Below are positions 19,567 through 30,148 of a stretch of 64,000 nucleotides of DNA, one piece after another (position 1 is the stretch's first letter; every line of letters starts with the position of its first letter). A program made the position numbers and the translations under genes. The notes beneath the pieces are model-generated. The model was not told where the DNA came from. It ran no database searches and saw only the letters and a program-made list of their open reading frames with translations. The DNA is from Bacteroidota bacterium. GTDB lineage: Bacteria; Bacteroidota; Bacteroidia; Sphingobacteriales; Sphingobacteriaceae. The stretch is taken from contig JAMFRP010000001.1 in assembly GCA_026224775.1 (NCBI GenBank), positions 1 through 64,000 of the forward strand. The letters are read 5' to 3'.

Positions 19567-22194
19567 TTAATTTTTAGTATTGGCATCTTCGGCCATTTCC
19601 AGGATGATGGAATCCATGCGATCGAGTTCGGATTTTATATGATGGAGGATCTCAGGGTCGGGATCAGTTTTAAGCATTGTTATTAATCCTTTTAGATTAG
19701 CAAGCGGGCTGCGTATAAGGTGTGATTGTTTCCATGCCATATCCTTTATGCTATTAATGTGGCTTTGGATATGTTTGTAGGCTGTTTTAAGGTTTTGTTC
19801 GGCATTTTTGCGTTCAGTAATATCATATAATGCCATCAGTATACCCAATATGGCTGAATGATCGCCGGTGATGGGGAAGAGTCGCACATAATACCATAAT
19901 GTTGAACCATCCGCTTGCGGAAAATTAACTTCAAAATTTATGTTCTCGCCGTTGAGTACTTTATTGGTGAATTTATGTAATTGCGGGAACTTGTCTGGTG
20001 GAAAATAATCGGAAAGCGGGCTGTTGTTTTCGGGGTTATGGCCATACTGTTTTTTAATAAACTGGGTAGCCTTGGGGTTAAACATCAGTGCTTTAAGATC
20101 CTTGTCGAACAAACCATAAGCGGTATCAGTGGTGTTTAATATAGCCTTTAAGTTTGCCTCCGATTTTTGCAATAACTCCTCAGCCTTAAATTGTTCCGTT
20201 ATATCATTTGTTTGTGATAGCCTTACCGGGCGCCCTTCAATAATAATATCATGTGTAGTGAGCTGTACATATATTATTGTGCCATCTTTTTTAACGTGGC
20301 GGACAATTCTGGTTTTATCGACACCATCCTGATAACCGCGCAATTGTAGCTCCCGGTCTTCAGGGAGGCGGAGCGATGTAACATCCATATCAGTGAGCTC
20401 TTGCTTGGTGTAGCCATATTGTTTTGCTGCCGCATTATTTAGGGCAATAATTTTAAGGCTATCTTTAGCAATCATCCACATCGGAACCGGGTTGCTTTCA
20501 AATATTACTTTATATTTTTGTTCTGAGGATTTAAGTTCGTCCTCGGCTTTTCTACGCTCGGTAACATCCATCATGGAGCCGATGATAGTTGGAACGCCAC
20601 TCATCGTAACCCGACTGCCATAAAATTCGACCCAATTACCTGAGCCATCTTTCTTTTTGCCCATTGTTTCATAACGCACACTGTCAATTTTACCCTCCAT
20701 GCGCAGTTTTACCTGTTGGTTGGTGTATTCGCGGTGTGTATCATAAATAATGGTATCCACAGGAACGGTGTTTGTTAATTCTTCCGACTGATAACCGAAA
20801 ATTTCGGCAAAGCGCGGGTTTACATAACTAAACTTGCCATGTTGAACCATGTATATGCCCACCATTGATTTATCAGCAATAGTCCTGAATTTGAGTTCGG
20901 CGTCGCTAACTTCCGCGGCCATTTTATTACGATAGGTAACATCACGGGCAACCACCATAATACGGTTATCAGGGAATACCTTAACATTCACCTCCGCGGT
21001 AAATTTTTCACCCGACTTCCTGATAAATGTTCTCTCAAGCGGCCCCTGACCAATATAACTACTTAACAAAGGTAAAGGCCTGCTTTTTAACTCTTCGGGA
21101 TCAAGTAACGTTTTTACGTTCATGCACAGTAATTCTTCCCGCGTGTACCCGGTCATCTCGCACATGCTATCGTTTACCTCGGTAAAATTCCTGTCGTTAT
21201 CTACCACATAAATAGCATCAGTGGCTTGTTGAATAAGGGTGTGATAACGGTCCTCGCTTTTTTGATACTCGATGGTTCGTTGTTCTACCCGTTCTTCCAG
21301 CTCCGCATTCATATTGATTACTTCTTCTTCGGCAAGTTTTCGTTTATCATCAATGCTGTTTAGCCAATTGGTTGTATTCCATATCAGCGCGATAATTGCC
21401 AGTAAAAGGCAAATAACCAATACCGCCATACCTATATCCGCAGAAGAAAATAATTTTGAATTTTTTGTTTCGAGCTTTAGTATTCCGAAAATCAGGATCA
21501 TTAAAAAAATGAGCGTGCAAAGCCGACGGGCAACCCTGTTGCCAACGCGATCACCGGTAAAAATAGCTGCCAGCCCGAGGTCGGGATTTAGAAGCGCCGC
21601 CGCCATTGATAACAGTAAAAAAAATATGCCTGTAGTAAAGGCCATAGAGGTAACGTAAAACAAGGAGTTGTACAAAGAAACATTATACATGTAACCTATT
21701 AATGCAGTACCGGCAATTAAGGTAACCGCGTGAAAAAGGTACTGCGAAACAGTGTGCAGGGTGCGATTTTTTGTACAGAAAAATAGGTAGCCCAAACCTA
21801 AAAAACAAAAACTTAACGAAGCATTAAACGCCATACGGCCGGGATGTGGGAATGCAGCTGAAACAGGCGTATTATCCTTAACAAACAACTGATCGATGCC
21901 TGTATTGATATGAAAAAGTTCCTGGGTTATGGTAAGAAGGGCAATTAGGATACCCAGTAATGATAAAATGAAAAATAGCGGGGAGTGGCAACCTTTAAAA
22001 TGCCATTGCGACACCAACAGTGCGCCACCGAACAGCACAAAACAAAGCGAGGCATTGAATCGCATAGCTACACCGGGAAGTATGGCTAAAATTCCGCTAC
22101 CCGGAAAAATCCAGCCAATCATAATCATAATTCCCACAGTCATGGCGACCATGCTTATCGGTATGATAATGTTGTTTTTTTGTGATGCGGGCAT
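19567..22194 (-). CDS. Membrane-bound multi-PAS sensor ending in a histidine-kinase-like His helix, no ATPase domain
   Basis: 875 residues. About eight membrane helices fill 1-280 (a MASE-like sensory part), followed by a coiled coil (EEVINMNAELEERVEQRT). Four PAS/PAC modules follow: near 310-430 (YVVDNDRNFTEVNDSMCEMTGY), 440-555, 570-680 (MWMIAKDSLKIIALNNAAA) and 690-805. The end is a helix with AWKQSHLIRSPLANLKGL, where His825 matches the phospho-acceptor of histidine kinases. Only 50 residues remain after it, ending EDANTKN, so the whole HATPase domain is absent. The downstream sequence is a repeat-free gap and then a different gene, so I see no frameshifted remainder. It may be trans-phosphorylated or act as a docking sensor. 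Confidence 0.85.
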   Translation of the reverse strand: MPASQKNNIIIPISMVAMTVGIMIMIGWIFPGSGILAILPGVAMRFNASLCFVLFGGALLVSQWHFKGCHSPLFFILSLLGILIALLTITQELFHINTGIDQLFVKDNTPVSAAFPHPGRMAFNASLSFCFLGLGYLFFCTKNRTLHTVSQYLFHAVTLIAGTALIGYMYNVSLYNSLFYVTSMAFTTGIFFLLLSMAAALLNPDLGLAAIFTGDRVGNRVARRLCTLIFLMILIFGILKLETKNSKLFSSADIGMAVLVICLLLAIIALIWNTTNWLNSIDDKRKLAEEEVINMNAELEERVEQRTIEYQKSEDRYHTLIQQATDAIYVVDNDRNFTEVNDSMCEMTGYTREELLCMNVKTLLDPEELKSRPLPLLSSYIGQGPLERTFIRKSGEKFTAEVNVKVFPDNRIMVVARDVTYRNKMAAEVSDAELKFRTIADKSMVGIYMVQHGKFSYVNPRFAEIFGYQSEELTNTVPVDTIIYDTHREYTNQQVKLRMEGKIDSVRYETMGKKKDGSGNWVEFYGSRVTMSGVPTIIGSMMDVTERRKAEDELKSSEQKYKVIFESNPVPMWMIAKDSLKIIALNNAAAKQYGYTKQELTDMDVTSLRLPEDRELQLRGYQDGVDKTRIVRHVKKDGTIIYVQLTTHDIIIEGRPVRLSQTNDITEQFKAEELLQKSEANLKAILNTTDTAYGLFDKDLKALMFNPKATQFIKKQYGHNPENNSPLSDYFPPDKFPQLHKFTNKVLNGENINFEVNFPQADGSTLWYYVRLFPITGDHSAILGILMALYDITERKNAEQNLKTAYKHIQSHINSIKDMAWKQSHLIRSPLANLKGLITMLKTDPDPEILHHIKSELDRMDSIILEMAEDANTKN

Positions 22195-22337
22195 TTAACT
22201 ATAATACGGTTAAAATCAACAAAAGTTTAGGTTAGGCGATAAACACTTGGGTTTATATTGATTATGCTAATAAAGTTATTATAAAATATGTGAAAAAAGA
22301 ATTTTTGTGGTGGCGGGGAGGGGATGATAAAATTATC

Positions 22338-22480
22338 GTCATTGCGAGCGGAGCGTGGCAATCCCCGACTTTTCATATTCGCTCTGTATAGTTTGGGGTT
22401 GCCATGCTTCGCTCGCAATGACGCTTTGTTTGGTGTTTGAAAAAATCACTCATTCACCCAATCACTCATTCGCTAAATTC
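22338..22480. repeat. Family B inverted repeat plus an H-like segment
   Basis: 22338-22422: GTCATTGCGAGCGGAGCGTG ... CATGCTTCGCTCGCAATGAC. 22446-22474 has tandem words CACTCATTCACCCAATCACTCATTCGC related to family H and ends 6 bases from the tamL stop. Confidence 0.75.
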
Positions 22481-24760
22481 TTAGAATGGATAGCCTATCG
22501 CAAGGTTAAATACCGAGTTATTGATGCTGATGCTATTAAAACGATCGCGCTGTCCTACAGGTCTGGATGGATCGATTAGCGGGAAGCCCAAATCGGTGCG
22601 TAGTATTAACACCGAAAGATTAAAGCGTAAACCGAAACCGGCGTCGGCTGCCACCTGATTTAAAAAGTTTTTACCAAAGGCGGCGCCCGGTAAACCTGTT
22701 TCGGGATGGAGCAACCATATATTTCCGGCATCAGCAAATAGCGCGCCTTCAACAATACTAAATAGTTTGGCCCGGTATTCAACGTTGCCTTCTAATTTTA
22801 TATCGCCCGATTCGTCAGCTAGAAATTGGGTGCCGCCATAACCTGTCGCTGTACGGTAATCATACGAACCGGGGCCTAATGTACGTGCCTGAAAGCCTCT
22901 TAAACTATTTGGCCCGCCAATAAAGAATTGCTGTGTATAAGGCAGAATGGTGGAGTTGCCATAAGGCAAGCCAACATCAACCAGTAAGCGCATAGCCAGC
23001 TTGGTACCCGGACTTAATTTATGGAAGAACCGGATCTCATTTTCGAGTTTTACATATTGATCGAAAGGGGTGCCGAATATTGTTTTCGCTTTTCCGCCCA
23101 GGGTATCAGCGCCAAGTACCAGCCCTAATAACGTAGCAGATGTGCTTATTTTACCCATGTAGTAAAAGCTATTGGTCCTGAAGTCGTCGCTGGTATTATC
23201 ATAGGTATAGGCATAGCTTGGGCCAAAGGTTAGCTGGTTGTTGATAACGTGCTTTAAAGTGGGATTACCTGTTTTGCGGATGCTATCCAGGTAAAGTGGT
23301 GTAACGTTAGTTGCGTTCACATAGGCAAAATCTAACAGATCGAGATTGTGTTGTTTGTACAGGCTAGGTTTCCATTGGTAACCCCATGATGCGCTAAATG
23401 AGTTTAAATTGTAGAGTTGTGAGCGGTCAACCAGCGTATAGCCGGTAGTTAAAATAGTGCGGGGGATAAAGGCGTTATCAGTAGTAAAATCAAACGGACT
23501 AATAAACCTAGGCCACGATAGGGATGGGGTTACACCAAACTGGTAAACATTAAAACCATGCTGGTAGCTGCCAAATTGTTTATCGGTACTGGTGAAAAAT
23601 GTAACGCTAAGCAACTCGGCACCTTTAAAGGTGTTTTTGTTTTTGAAGGTTAGATCAAGCTGTGTACCATCATAATTGGCAGATGTTTGCCGGGCCAGGA
23701 TTTCGGCAGTTAATGATTTTCGTTTTGCCTGGGTGAGGAAATAATAAACATCCAGAAATGCCGAATCGGGGGTAACATCCTCAAACCTGTTTTTCACATA
23801 GGTGAATGGGCCCAGTTCAATAAAACGACTTAGAGAGTTATTATGTTCGGTACGGTTGTATACGTCGCCGGGGTGCAGCAATACCGTATTTTTAAACATA
23901 AAAGGCCTCACGGTTTTTCTGCCGCCTATCACATTATACCAGCGGTATTTAACAGCTGAATCCAGTTTTAAAGCAGTATCCTGTAAACTGTAATGCGGGT
24001 AAACGTATATGTTTCTGATCTTATATACCCATCTCGCTTCATCAGGGGTGGTTGCCTTTACTTTTACAAACATATCAATCTGATGGCCCGCGATGGTACT
24101 GTCGTACTTCATGATCAGGTCTTCGGGGGCGAAGTAGTAGTAGCCCTCTTCTTTTAATCTGGCATCAATGCGTATGCGTTCATTAACAATTTTACTAAGG
24201 TTGTATTGCTCGCCAACTTTAAGAAACGTTTGTTTAGATGTTCCGGTAACGGCGGTATCAAGGTCATCCTTTTCCTGCGGGAAAACAATTTTACGATAAT
24301 GATACGCCGGACCTGCCTGCACAGTATACACCGCTTTAGCAGTACGATTTTTGCTTACGGTATCACCGCTTACCTGCGCAATAAAATAGCCTTCATTCTG
24401 CAGCTGACTTTGTAAAATGGTATTGTTCTTAACCAGATCCACACTGCTGGCCAAAACAGGAGGTTCGCCTAAATGGGTATTTATGTAGTGCCTAAGCCCG
24501 CGTTCCTTATTGGTTTTTGTTTTTTCGTAGATGTATAGTTTGTACCGTAAACCCAGAATGGTTGCATTGGTTTTTGGCCTTAACAAACCTTCTAACTCAG
24601 TTGTTATAGCATTTTTATCACTCTTCTTCATGTCAGCATCAGCTATCTTTACCTCGCCGCCGGTATACAGTTTTTGGCCCGGGGGCAAGAACTTAGTAGT
24701 ACTGCACGCGGTGAGAAAAACAGCAATAAAAAGGATAGATATGTAGCTAAGCTTTGTCAT
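22481..24760 (-). CDS. tamL: TamL: lipidated TamA/BamA-family outer-membrane assembly protein
   Basis: 759 residues. The signal ends in a lipobox (FLTACSTTKFLPPGQ, Cys19), so it is a lipoprotein. POTRA-like domains occupy about 30-330 (for example YFIAQVSGDTVSKN, VQAGPAYHYRKIVFP), and the C-terminal 400 residues form an Omp85 barrel with FFIGGPNSLRGFQARTLGPGSY (the conserved GG..SLRG loop motif), DESGDIKLEGNVEYRAKLFSIVEGALFADAGN and LRTDLGFPLIDP. In Bacteroidota TamL replaces TamA and pairs with TamB. The tamB stop lies 3 bases upstream, so the two genes are translated as one unit. Confidence 0.92.
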   Translation of the reverse strand: MTKLSYISILFIAVFLTACSTTKFLPPGQKLYTGGEVKIADADMKKSDKNAITTELEGLLRPKTNATILGLRYKLYIYEKTKTNKERGLRHYINTHLGEPPVLASSVDLVKNNTILQSQLQNEGYFIAQVSGDTVSKNRTAKAVYTVQAGPAYHYRKIVFPQEKDDLDTAVTGTSKQTFLKVGEQYNLSKIVNERIRIDARLKEEGYYYFAPEDLIMKYDSTIAGHQIDMFVKVKATTPDEARWVYKIRNIYVYPHYSLQDTALKLDSAVKYRWYNVIGGRKTVRPFMFKNTVLLHPGDVYNRTEHNNSLSRFIELGPFTYVKNRFEDVTPDSAFLDVYYFLTQAKRKSLTAEILARQTSANYDGTQLDLTFKNKNTFKGAELLSVTFFTSTDKQFGSYQHGFNVYQFGVTPSLSWPRFISPFDFTTDNAFIPRTILTTGYTLVDRSQLYNLNSFSASWGYQWKPSLYKQHNLDLLDFAYVNATNVTPLYLDSIRKTGNPTLKHVINNQLTFGPSYAYTYDNTSDDFRTNSFYYMGKISTSATLLGLVLGADTLGGKAKTIFGTPFDQYVKLENEIRFFHKLSPGTKLAMRLLVDVGLPYGNSTILPYTQQFFIGGPNSLRGFQARTLGPGSYDYRTATGYGGTQFLADESGDIKLEGNVEYRAKLFSIVEGALFADAGNIWLLHPETGLPGAAFGKNFLNQVAADAGFGLRFNLSVLILRTDLGFPLIDPSRPVGQRDRFNSISINNSVFNLAIGYPF

Positions 24761-24763
24761 AGG

Positions 24764-27700
24764 TTAGTTTAATGGTTGTTTGTTTTGCGCAGGCTGATCG
24801 GCGGGTTGTGTGTTATTTACTGCTTCGTCATGCTTTTCTTCCGCTTGTTTTTGTGCTTTCTTTTTCTCTTTTTGATCTTGTTTATATTTCTTTGCGCGCT
24901 CCTTATCTTCTTTTGATTTTTTGACGAACAACTCCTTGAACTTATTGTACTCGTAAGTTATCGAGAAACCAACGCCGGTTTCAACTACCTGGCCTTCAAT
25001 TACTATGAATTCATCCTTACGGTAAGCCCTGATCATGTAGCGGCCATCCTCGGTCAGTTTGTAATTTACAGATAGGTTGCCCGCTATATCGGTAGTTTTT
25101 TGGCCCGGCTGGTTTTGGCCTTCCAGGTTAAAGTTGTTGCCTACGGTTACCGTAACACGGTCATTTAAAAACTGTTTGGACAGGCCGACATTTAAATCAG
25201 TTCGGTTTTGCTGAACGCCTGTGGAGTAATCAGCACCCGAAGTAAGGTTAAAGCTCAGCTGTACGCCACCAATCAGGTTGCCTGCAAGTTTGTTCAGTTG
25301 GTCGGATAACAAACTGCTCACACTGTTACGAATAGCGCCGTTTATGCCCGTACTGCCTCCATTGCTTTGCAGCGGGTTATCGCCAATAAAGTGGCCCAGT
25401 ACCAGTACGCCTAATACCTGCTTATTCATTTCGTTAGGGTCCTGGCGTACTTGGGCCAGGCGGTCGTTAACGGTTTGTACCACGGTTGGCGATACTTCAT
25501 AACTGCTATCCGGCAATATGATGTCGAAACTGATGTCTGGTTTTAATAGTTGATTTTTTAGATTCAAGTTAACATTGAACGGTAGTTTTTGCTTGTACTG
25601 AGTGGCGTTTACCGAAGTGTTATCGCCACCTAATTGTTGCTGCACCAAATCAATCGGTGGTACGTTAGCTACATAAACTGCGGTCAGGTTAATATTGGCG
25701 CTGGTTGGGTCGCCGGTCCAGGTTATATTACTTCCTTTTTTGAACAGGAAGGTACGTTTTACAGTGGCGTAAGACAAGTTGTATGATCCGCTTTCAACAG
25801 TGTAAATACCTGTCAGGTTGGTTTTTCCGCTTGGGTCGATACCACCATTCAGGTGCGCTTCGCCTTGTATGTGTACCACGTCGCCATTAGCAGGGTCTAC
25901 CACAATGGTGAAACGGGCAGCTTTGCTGATGTTTACGGTCGCGCTTACATCAAGGCCTTTCAGGTTTGACTGTTTTAGCGAATCAAGTTTCCTCGCCATT
26001 AAAATAGAATCCAGTGTCGGCGCATTCTCGTTGATTACTTCCACTACGCCCTTACGGTCTTCAACTCCTGGGTCATCCTCCGGTAAAACAATGGTGAGGT
26101 CTGTCTTATCATTCACGGTTAGGGTCGCATCAACAATAGGTTTATCCGTATTGCCGGTTATGCTTACATCACTGTTTAAATACAGCTTACCGTAGTACAT
26201 TTTATTATCAGCCTGGGTGGAGTTGATCACCCTGAAATTATCCATATGGATCTTCATCCCGAATTTAAAGTCGGTATAAGTTTTGGTGTAGATGGAGCCA
26301 GTTACCACCGCCTTATTCCCGGTAGAATCGACAAGCGTAAAATCATTAAAGCGGATGCCATCGTTGTTGAATGTGATGCTTTCATTCGGCAAGCTGAAAT
26401 AGGAGTTGAGCATAGATACATTAAAGCCAACCTTATTAAAGTTAACATCACCCCGAATAGCAGGCGCGGTAGGAGTGCCGGTTATCTTCATATCGCCGGT
26501 GATATTGCCGGTAGCCCGGCGAATGCTGCCGAAGCTAAAGCCTTCAATAGTCTTCATATTCAGCGTAACAATATTCAGGTCCATATCAAAGCGACTGTCC
26601 GGTTGGGTGTAGTAAATTCCTTTGAGGGTTACCTGGTTGCCTTTGCCGGTAATATCCATATCGGCACTGTAAGCGTCGGCAGTTTGGTTATTTACTTTTA
26701 GGGCGATATTGCCTATGGTATCACCTTTAAAGTTAAAATCGCCTACGTTTAAAGCGGCGGTAAATAGTGGTGATTTTTGGAAGTTGCTGATATGAGCGTC
26801 ACCGTTAAGTACGCCGCCAACCTGTAACGAATCCTGTTGGGCTAAACGGGTAAGTGTTTCGATATGGAAGTTTTTAAAGTCGACCGTAATTGGCGCGTTA
26901 AACTCCTGCGGGTTACTGGTAACCCCTAATGATTGCCCGGAGTTACTAATTACAAAATCCTTAGCCATGATCCCTTTAGTCCCGAATTGTAACGCATTAT
27001 CACTGGCAACGGCCCATTCGGTATAATCAAGTAGCAAACCATTTTGCAGGAAGCTGAACTGATATTCGTTAGGTAGAGCGCTGAATACACCCGCTATGCG
27101 GTAACGCTCTTTTTTGGCAGCATCGCGCACCTGCAAGCTCAGGTTTAACTTGTTGTTTTGGGCGTTGCCCGATATACTGGTGTATAGCAAATTTAGTGAT
27201 GAACCCGCTGTAACATTATCCACGGTAATAGCATAATTAAGGGCATTGTTGGCGGTGTTGATATTGAGTTTTAAATTGTTGATGGTGTTGGTGCCATAAA
27301 CTACTTTCGGCATAGAGCCGTTAACCACCAACGTCCCGGCCTGGCTATCAAAATTACCTTTGATGAGTATGGGATCTAACTGTTTCAAATCCGGCGCGAA
27401 CTGGGCAACCAGTGGGGTTTTAACCACATGCACATCAAATTCAAAACTCTCCGGCGAATATCTTACTACATGTTTGCCGCTTGCTAAACTGGTATTGTAG
27501 TACTTGTTGATGAGATCCTGCATAGCGGTGCCAATCTCGGGCAGTTTGTATTTGCCAGCCATGTGGGCGGTAAGCATTGGTAGTTTTAATTTTAGGGTGC
27601 TGCTATCTGCATTCGCGGTGGACAATAAGCTTACAGTATCTAGTTTGATACGTTGCGTACCGTTGACTACTAATAAGTCAGTCGCTTCAATATCAGCATT

Positions 27701-29920
27701 CAAATAATTTGGATCAGCGGTTGGTACTTTTGCCACAATTTTACCGTGGAAACGCATCGGCGTTTTGGAGAAATTGAGCTTTTGCATATCTATGCTGTCC
27801 ACATCCAGCGTAGCGAAAATCGAAGGATATTTCTTATTCATATTTGCCTTTGCATCCAGACTGAAATGAATATTTGGATCGGTCATGAATACTTTGGCAG
27901 CGTATGCACCATCATGCGCCGTGCCGCTTAGTTTCAGGTTTTGGTAGGTATAGCCCTTTACATAAGCTTTGGCAACATCGCCATTAAACTTAAGGTTGGC
28001 TATTTTTGGATTTAGTCCCGTACCCGAAATATTTGTGGAAAGCGTAATACTGCCCACCGTTTGCGGTTGCTTGGTTAGCGCGCCCACATTTAAATTATTA
28101 GCACGGATATTGGCTGTGTAACTCGCGTTATTTTTATTGCTGCCGTTTTTCATGGCTGCCGTCAAATCAACCGCGCCATAGCTGGTACGCAGGTTCATTT
28201 TGGTGTTGAAATTACTGATACCGCCTTTAAAAGTTCCTTTTAGGTTGATGTTTTCCGGAATGCTAACGTTAGCCGGGATCATGCCTTTTGCGGCGAGGGT
28301 ATTAATGTCGGTGCGGCTGGTGGTGAAGTCGGCTATGTTAACATCAAAAGTAGCTTTGTTTACATTTGGCAAGCCACGCATGTTTGCTGATGCTTTGATG
28401 TGCGTATTATGTAATCCTGATAGCTCCACATTTGGGATGTGAAGGTCATTTACTTTGCCATATACGCGGCCATTTATCCTGAATACTTCATTAGGCGATA
28501 CTTTGCCGATGGAGCTGCTCATGGTCGGCATCAATATTAAAACATCTTTTAGGGCTAAGCGGCTGCCATCTAAATTAGCGTTTACACTTAACGCACCCAG
28601 GTTGGTGCTTAATGATGCGATAGATGGATAACTCACCTGCAATTGTTTTTGAATTACTGTTTGCGGGGTTTCCAAATACAAGTCATTCAAATAAGCATTC
28701 TTCGGCCCGTAGAAGAATGTTGTATGGAATTTTTTAAGTTCGAGCCCACTTTTTTCAGAGAATGTAAATGAATTTATTTTACCAGACATGGTATCGGGGC
28801 TATACGACAAGTTTTCAATGTCCGCATTTAAGTTATGGATGTTCATGTGCGCAAAGTCGAGTCCCTTGGGGATGGCTTTGGTGGCATTGTCGTCATATTT
28901 AATATTATCATTGCTGAATGTGATCCTATCCAGCGTAGCAGACCAACCCTTAGTACTGGCGGCTGGTTTTGCAAGGGTATCCAGCTTTCTAATGGCTTTT
29001 CCCACTTCTGTTTTAACCTTTTGTGGCTGGGCGAAGGTTAGTGCCGCTTTGGTATCGTCCAGATCAATTGATTTGATGCCGATAACCTGGTTGTTCAGGT
29101 CGATCTTCTTCATCTCTACCATTAATCGGCCTAAATTTACTTTGGCCGTCATGGTTGGCGCGCCGTAATCCACGTTTATTTTTGATATATCAACCGTTCC
29201 TATATCAAGCGTCATGCCCTGCGGGTGCGTGGTGGTTATTGGCATTACCGGAGGTGCTTGCGCAGGCGGCGGAACGTTGGTTTGGATGATCTTCGCGTTA
29301 AAGCCTGATAAAGTGACCTTCGGGATGGTAAATTTCATTTTATCCAGATCGAAGGTGGTTACCCGTGTATCAAAATGGCCTAATAAGAATTTAACGTCAT
29401 AACCGGTGATGGCATCCTTATAAGCGATGTTTATTTTATTGAGGATGATCTTATCTACCGAAAACTTCATTGCCGAAGCGGTATCGGTAGGTTTGGGTTC
29501 TATCTTTTGCTGACTGGCGAATGCCCGCATAATGTAATCGAAATTGAAAAGACTATCCGGCCCACGGGTTACTTTGGCGGTGATGCCATCAAGGTTTATT
29601 TCGTTGATCTCGACAGTATGGTGCAGCAGTTTCAGCATGCTGATGTCTACTTCGAGTTTATCGCCAGCAATTAATGTGTCGCGTTTTTGATCTTCAAAAT
29701 AAACACCTTCCAGTACTATGCTTTTTGGCAGCCCAATGCTGATGTGATCTATGCGTACTTTGGTATGAATTTTCCCCTGTAAAAAGGTTACCGCTTTATT
29801 TTTGGCGAAGTTTTGTACCGCAGGCACCTGTATTAAAATAACTACAAGCAGCACCAGGAAGAGTACGCTTGCAATTATCCAAAGAAGGGTTTTTAAAGCT
29901 ATAAGCCCAAATCGTTTCAA
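24764..29920 (-). CDS. tamB: Translocation and assembly module protein TamB
   Basis: 1718 residues. One N-terminal inner-membrane anchor (LKTLLWIIASVLFLVLLVVI), then a very long repetitive beta-strand region (AsmA/TamB-like groove) across the periplasm, and the C-terminal DUF490 domain (YTVESGSYNLSYATVKRTFLF, GDPTSANINLTAVYVA, VLGHFIGDNPLQ, VTVGNNFNLEG). It probably carries lipids or outer-membrane proteins between membranes together with TamL. The end is a charged Lys/Glu/Gln tail (KDQKEKKKAQKQAEEKHDE). The start is TTG at 29920: a stop (TAA) lies 13 codons upstream with no ATG between, and the anchor follows directly. Confidence 0.93.
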   Translation of the reverse strand: MKRFGLIALKTLLWIIASVLFLVLLVVILIQVPAVQNFAKNKAVTFLQGKIHTKVRIDHISIGLPKSIVLEGVYFEDQKRDTLIAGDKLEVDISMLKLLHHTVEINEINLDGITAKVTRGPDSLFNFDYIMRAFASQQKIEPKPTDTASAMKFSVDKIILNKINIAYKDAITGYDVKFLLGHFDTRVTTFDLDKMKFTIPKVTLSGFNAKIIQTNVPPPAQAPPVMPITTTHPQGMTLDIGTVDISKINVDYGAPTMTAKVNLGRLMVEMKKIDLNNQVIGIKSIDLDDTKAALTFAQPQKVKTEVGKAIRKLDTLAKPAASTKGWSATLDRITFSNDNIKYDDNATKAIPKGLDFAHMNIHNLNADIENLSYSPDTMSGKINSFTFSEKSGLELKKFHTTFFYGPKNAYLNDLYLETPQTVIQKQLQVSYPSIASLSTNLGALSVNANLDGSRLALKDVLILMPTMSSSIGKVSPNEVFRINGRVYGKVNDLHIPNVELSGLHNTHIKASANMRGLPNVNKATFDVNIADFTTSRTDINTLAAKGMIPANVSIPENINLKGTFKGGISNFNTKMNLRTSYGAVDLTAAMKNGSNKNNASYTANIRANNLNVGALTKQPQTVGSITLSTNISGTGLNPKIANLKFNGDVAKAYVKGYTYQNLKLSGTAHDGAYAAKVFMTDPNIHFSLDAKANMNKKYPSIFATLDVDSIDMQKLNFSKTPMRFHGKIVAKVPTADPNYLNADIEATDLLVVNGTQRIKLDTVSLLSTANADSSTLKLKLPMLTAHMAGKYKLPEIGTAMQDLINKYYNTSLASGKHVVRYSPESFEFDVHVVKTPLVAQFAPDLKQLDPILIKGNFDSQAGTLVVNGSMPKVVYGTNTINNLKLNINTANNALNYAITVDNVTAGSSLNLLYTSISGNAQNNKLNLSLQVRDAAKKERYRIAGVFSALPNEYQFSFLQNGLLLDYTEWAVASDNALQFGTKGIMAKDFVISNSGQSLGVTSNPQEFNAPITVDFKNFHIETLTRLAQQDSLQVGGVLNGDAHISNFQKSPLFTAALNVGDFNFKGDTIGNIALKVNNQTADAYSADMDITGKGNQVTLKGIYYTQPDSRFDMDLNIVTLNMKTIEGFSFGSIRRATGNITGDMKITGTPTAPAIRGDVNFNKVGFNVSMLNSYFSLPNESITFNNDGIRFNDFTLVDSTGNKAVVTGSIYTKTYTDFKFGMKIHMDNFRVINSTQADNKMYYGKLYLNSDVSITGNTDKPIVDATLTVNDKTDLTIVLPEDDPGVEDRKGVVEVINENAPTLDSILMARKLDSLKQSNLKGLDVSATVNISKAARFTIVVDPANGDVVHIQGEAHLNGGIDPSGKTNLTGIYTVESGSYNLSYATVKRTFLFKKGSNITWTGDPTSANINLTAVYVANVPPIDLVQQQLGGDNTSVNATQYKQKLPFNVNLNLKNQLLKPDISFDIILPDSSYEVSPTVVQTVNDRLAQVRQDPNEMNKQVLGVLVLGHFIGDNPLQSNGGSTGINGAIRNSVSSLLSDQLNKLAGNLIGGVQLSFNLTSGADYSTGVQQNRTDLNVGLSKQFLNDRVTVTVGNNFNLEGQNQPGQKTTDIAGNLSVNYKLTEDGRYMIRAYRKDEFIVIEGQVVETGVGFSITYEYNKFKELFVKKSKEDKERAKKYKQDQKEKKKAQKQAEEKHDEAVNNTQPADQPAQNKQPLN

Positions 29921-30108
29921 ATTTCTACGTTTTTCAAAGGTGAAGATTGTTGTTGCTTATAATAATACAAATAATGCGCTAAATACACACGGTATGCGTT
30001 ATTGTTAATAAAAATCTCCTGTGTTTTGTCCAAAACAAGCAGGGCAAACTATGGTATGCGACTGACAATCGAATTATCAACACCGAGGGGCAAGCATTTG
30101 TTTTTTGA

Positions 30109-30116
30109 TAACTTTG
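30109..30116 (+). promoter_or_regulatory. -7 box of dnaE
   Basis: TAACTTTG fits TAnnTTTG, 32 bases before the ATG. No clear -33 TTTG at the usual distance. Confidence 0.5.
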
Positions 30117-30148
30117 TATTTCGCCAAAAGATTTATTAGCTTACCACT

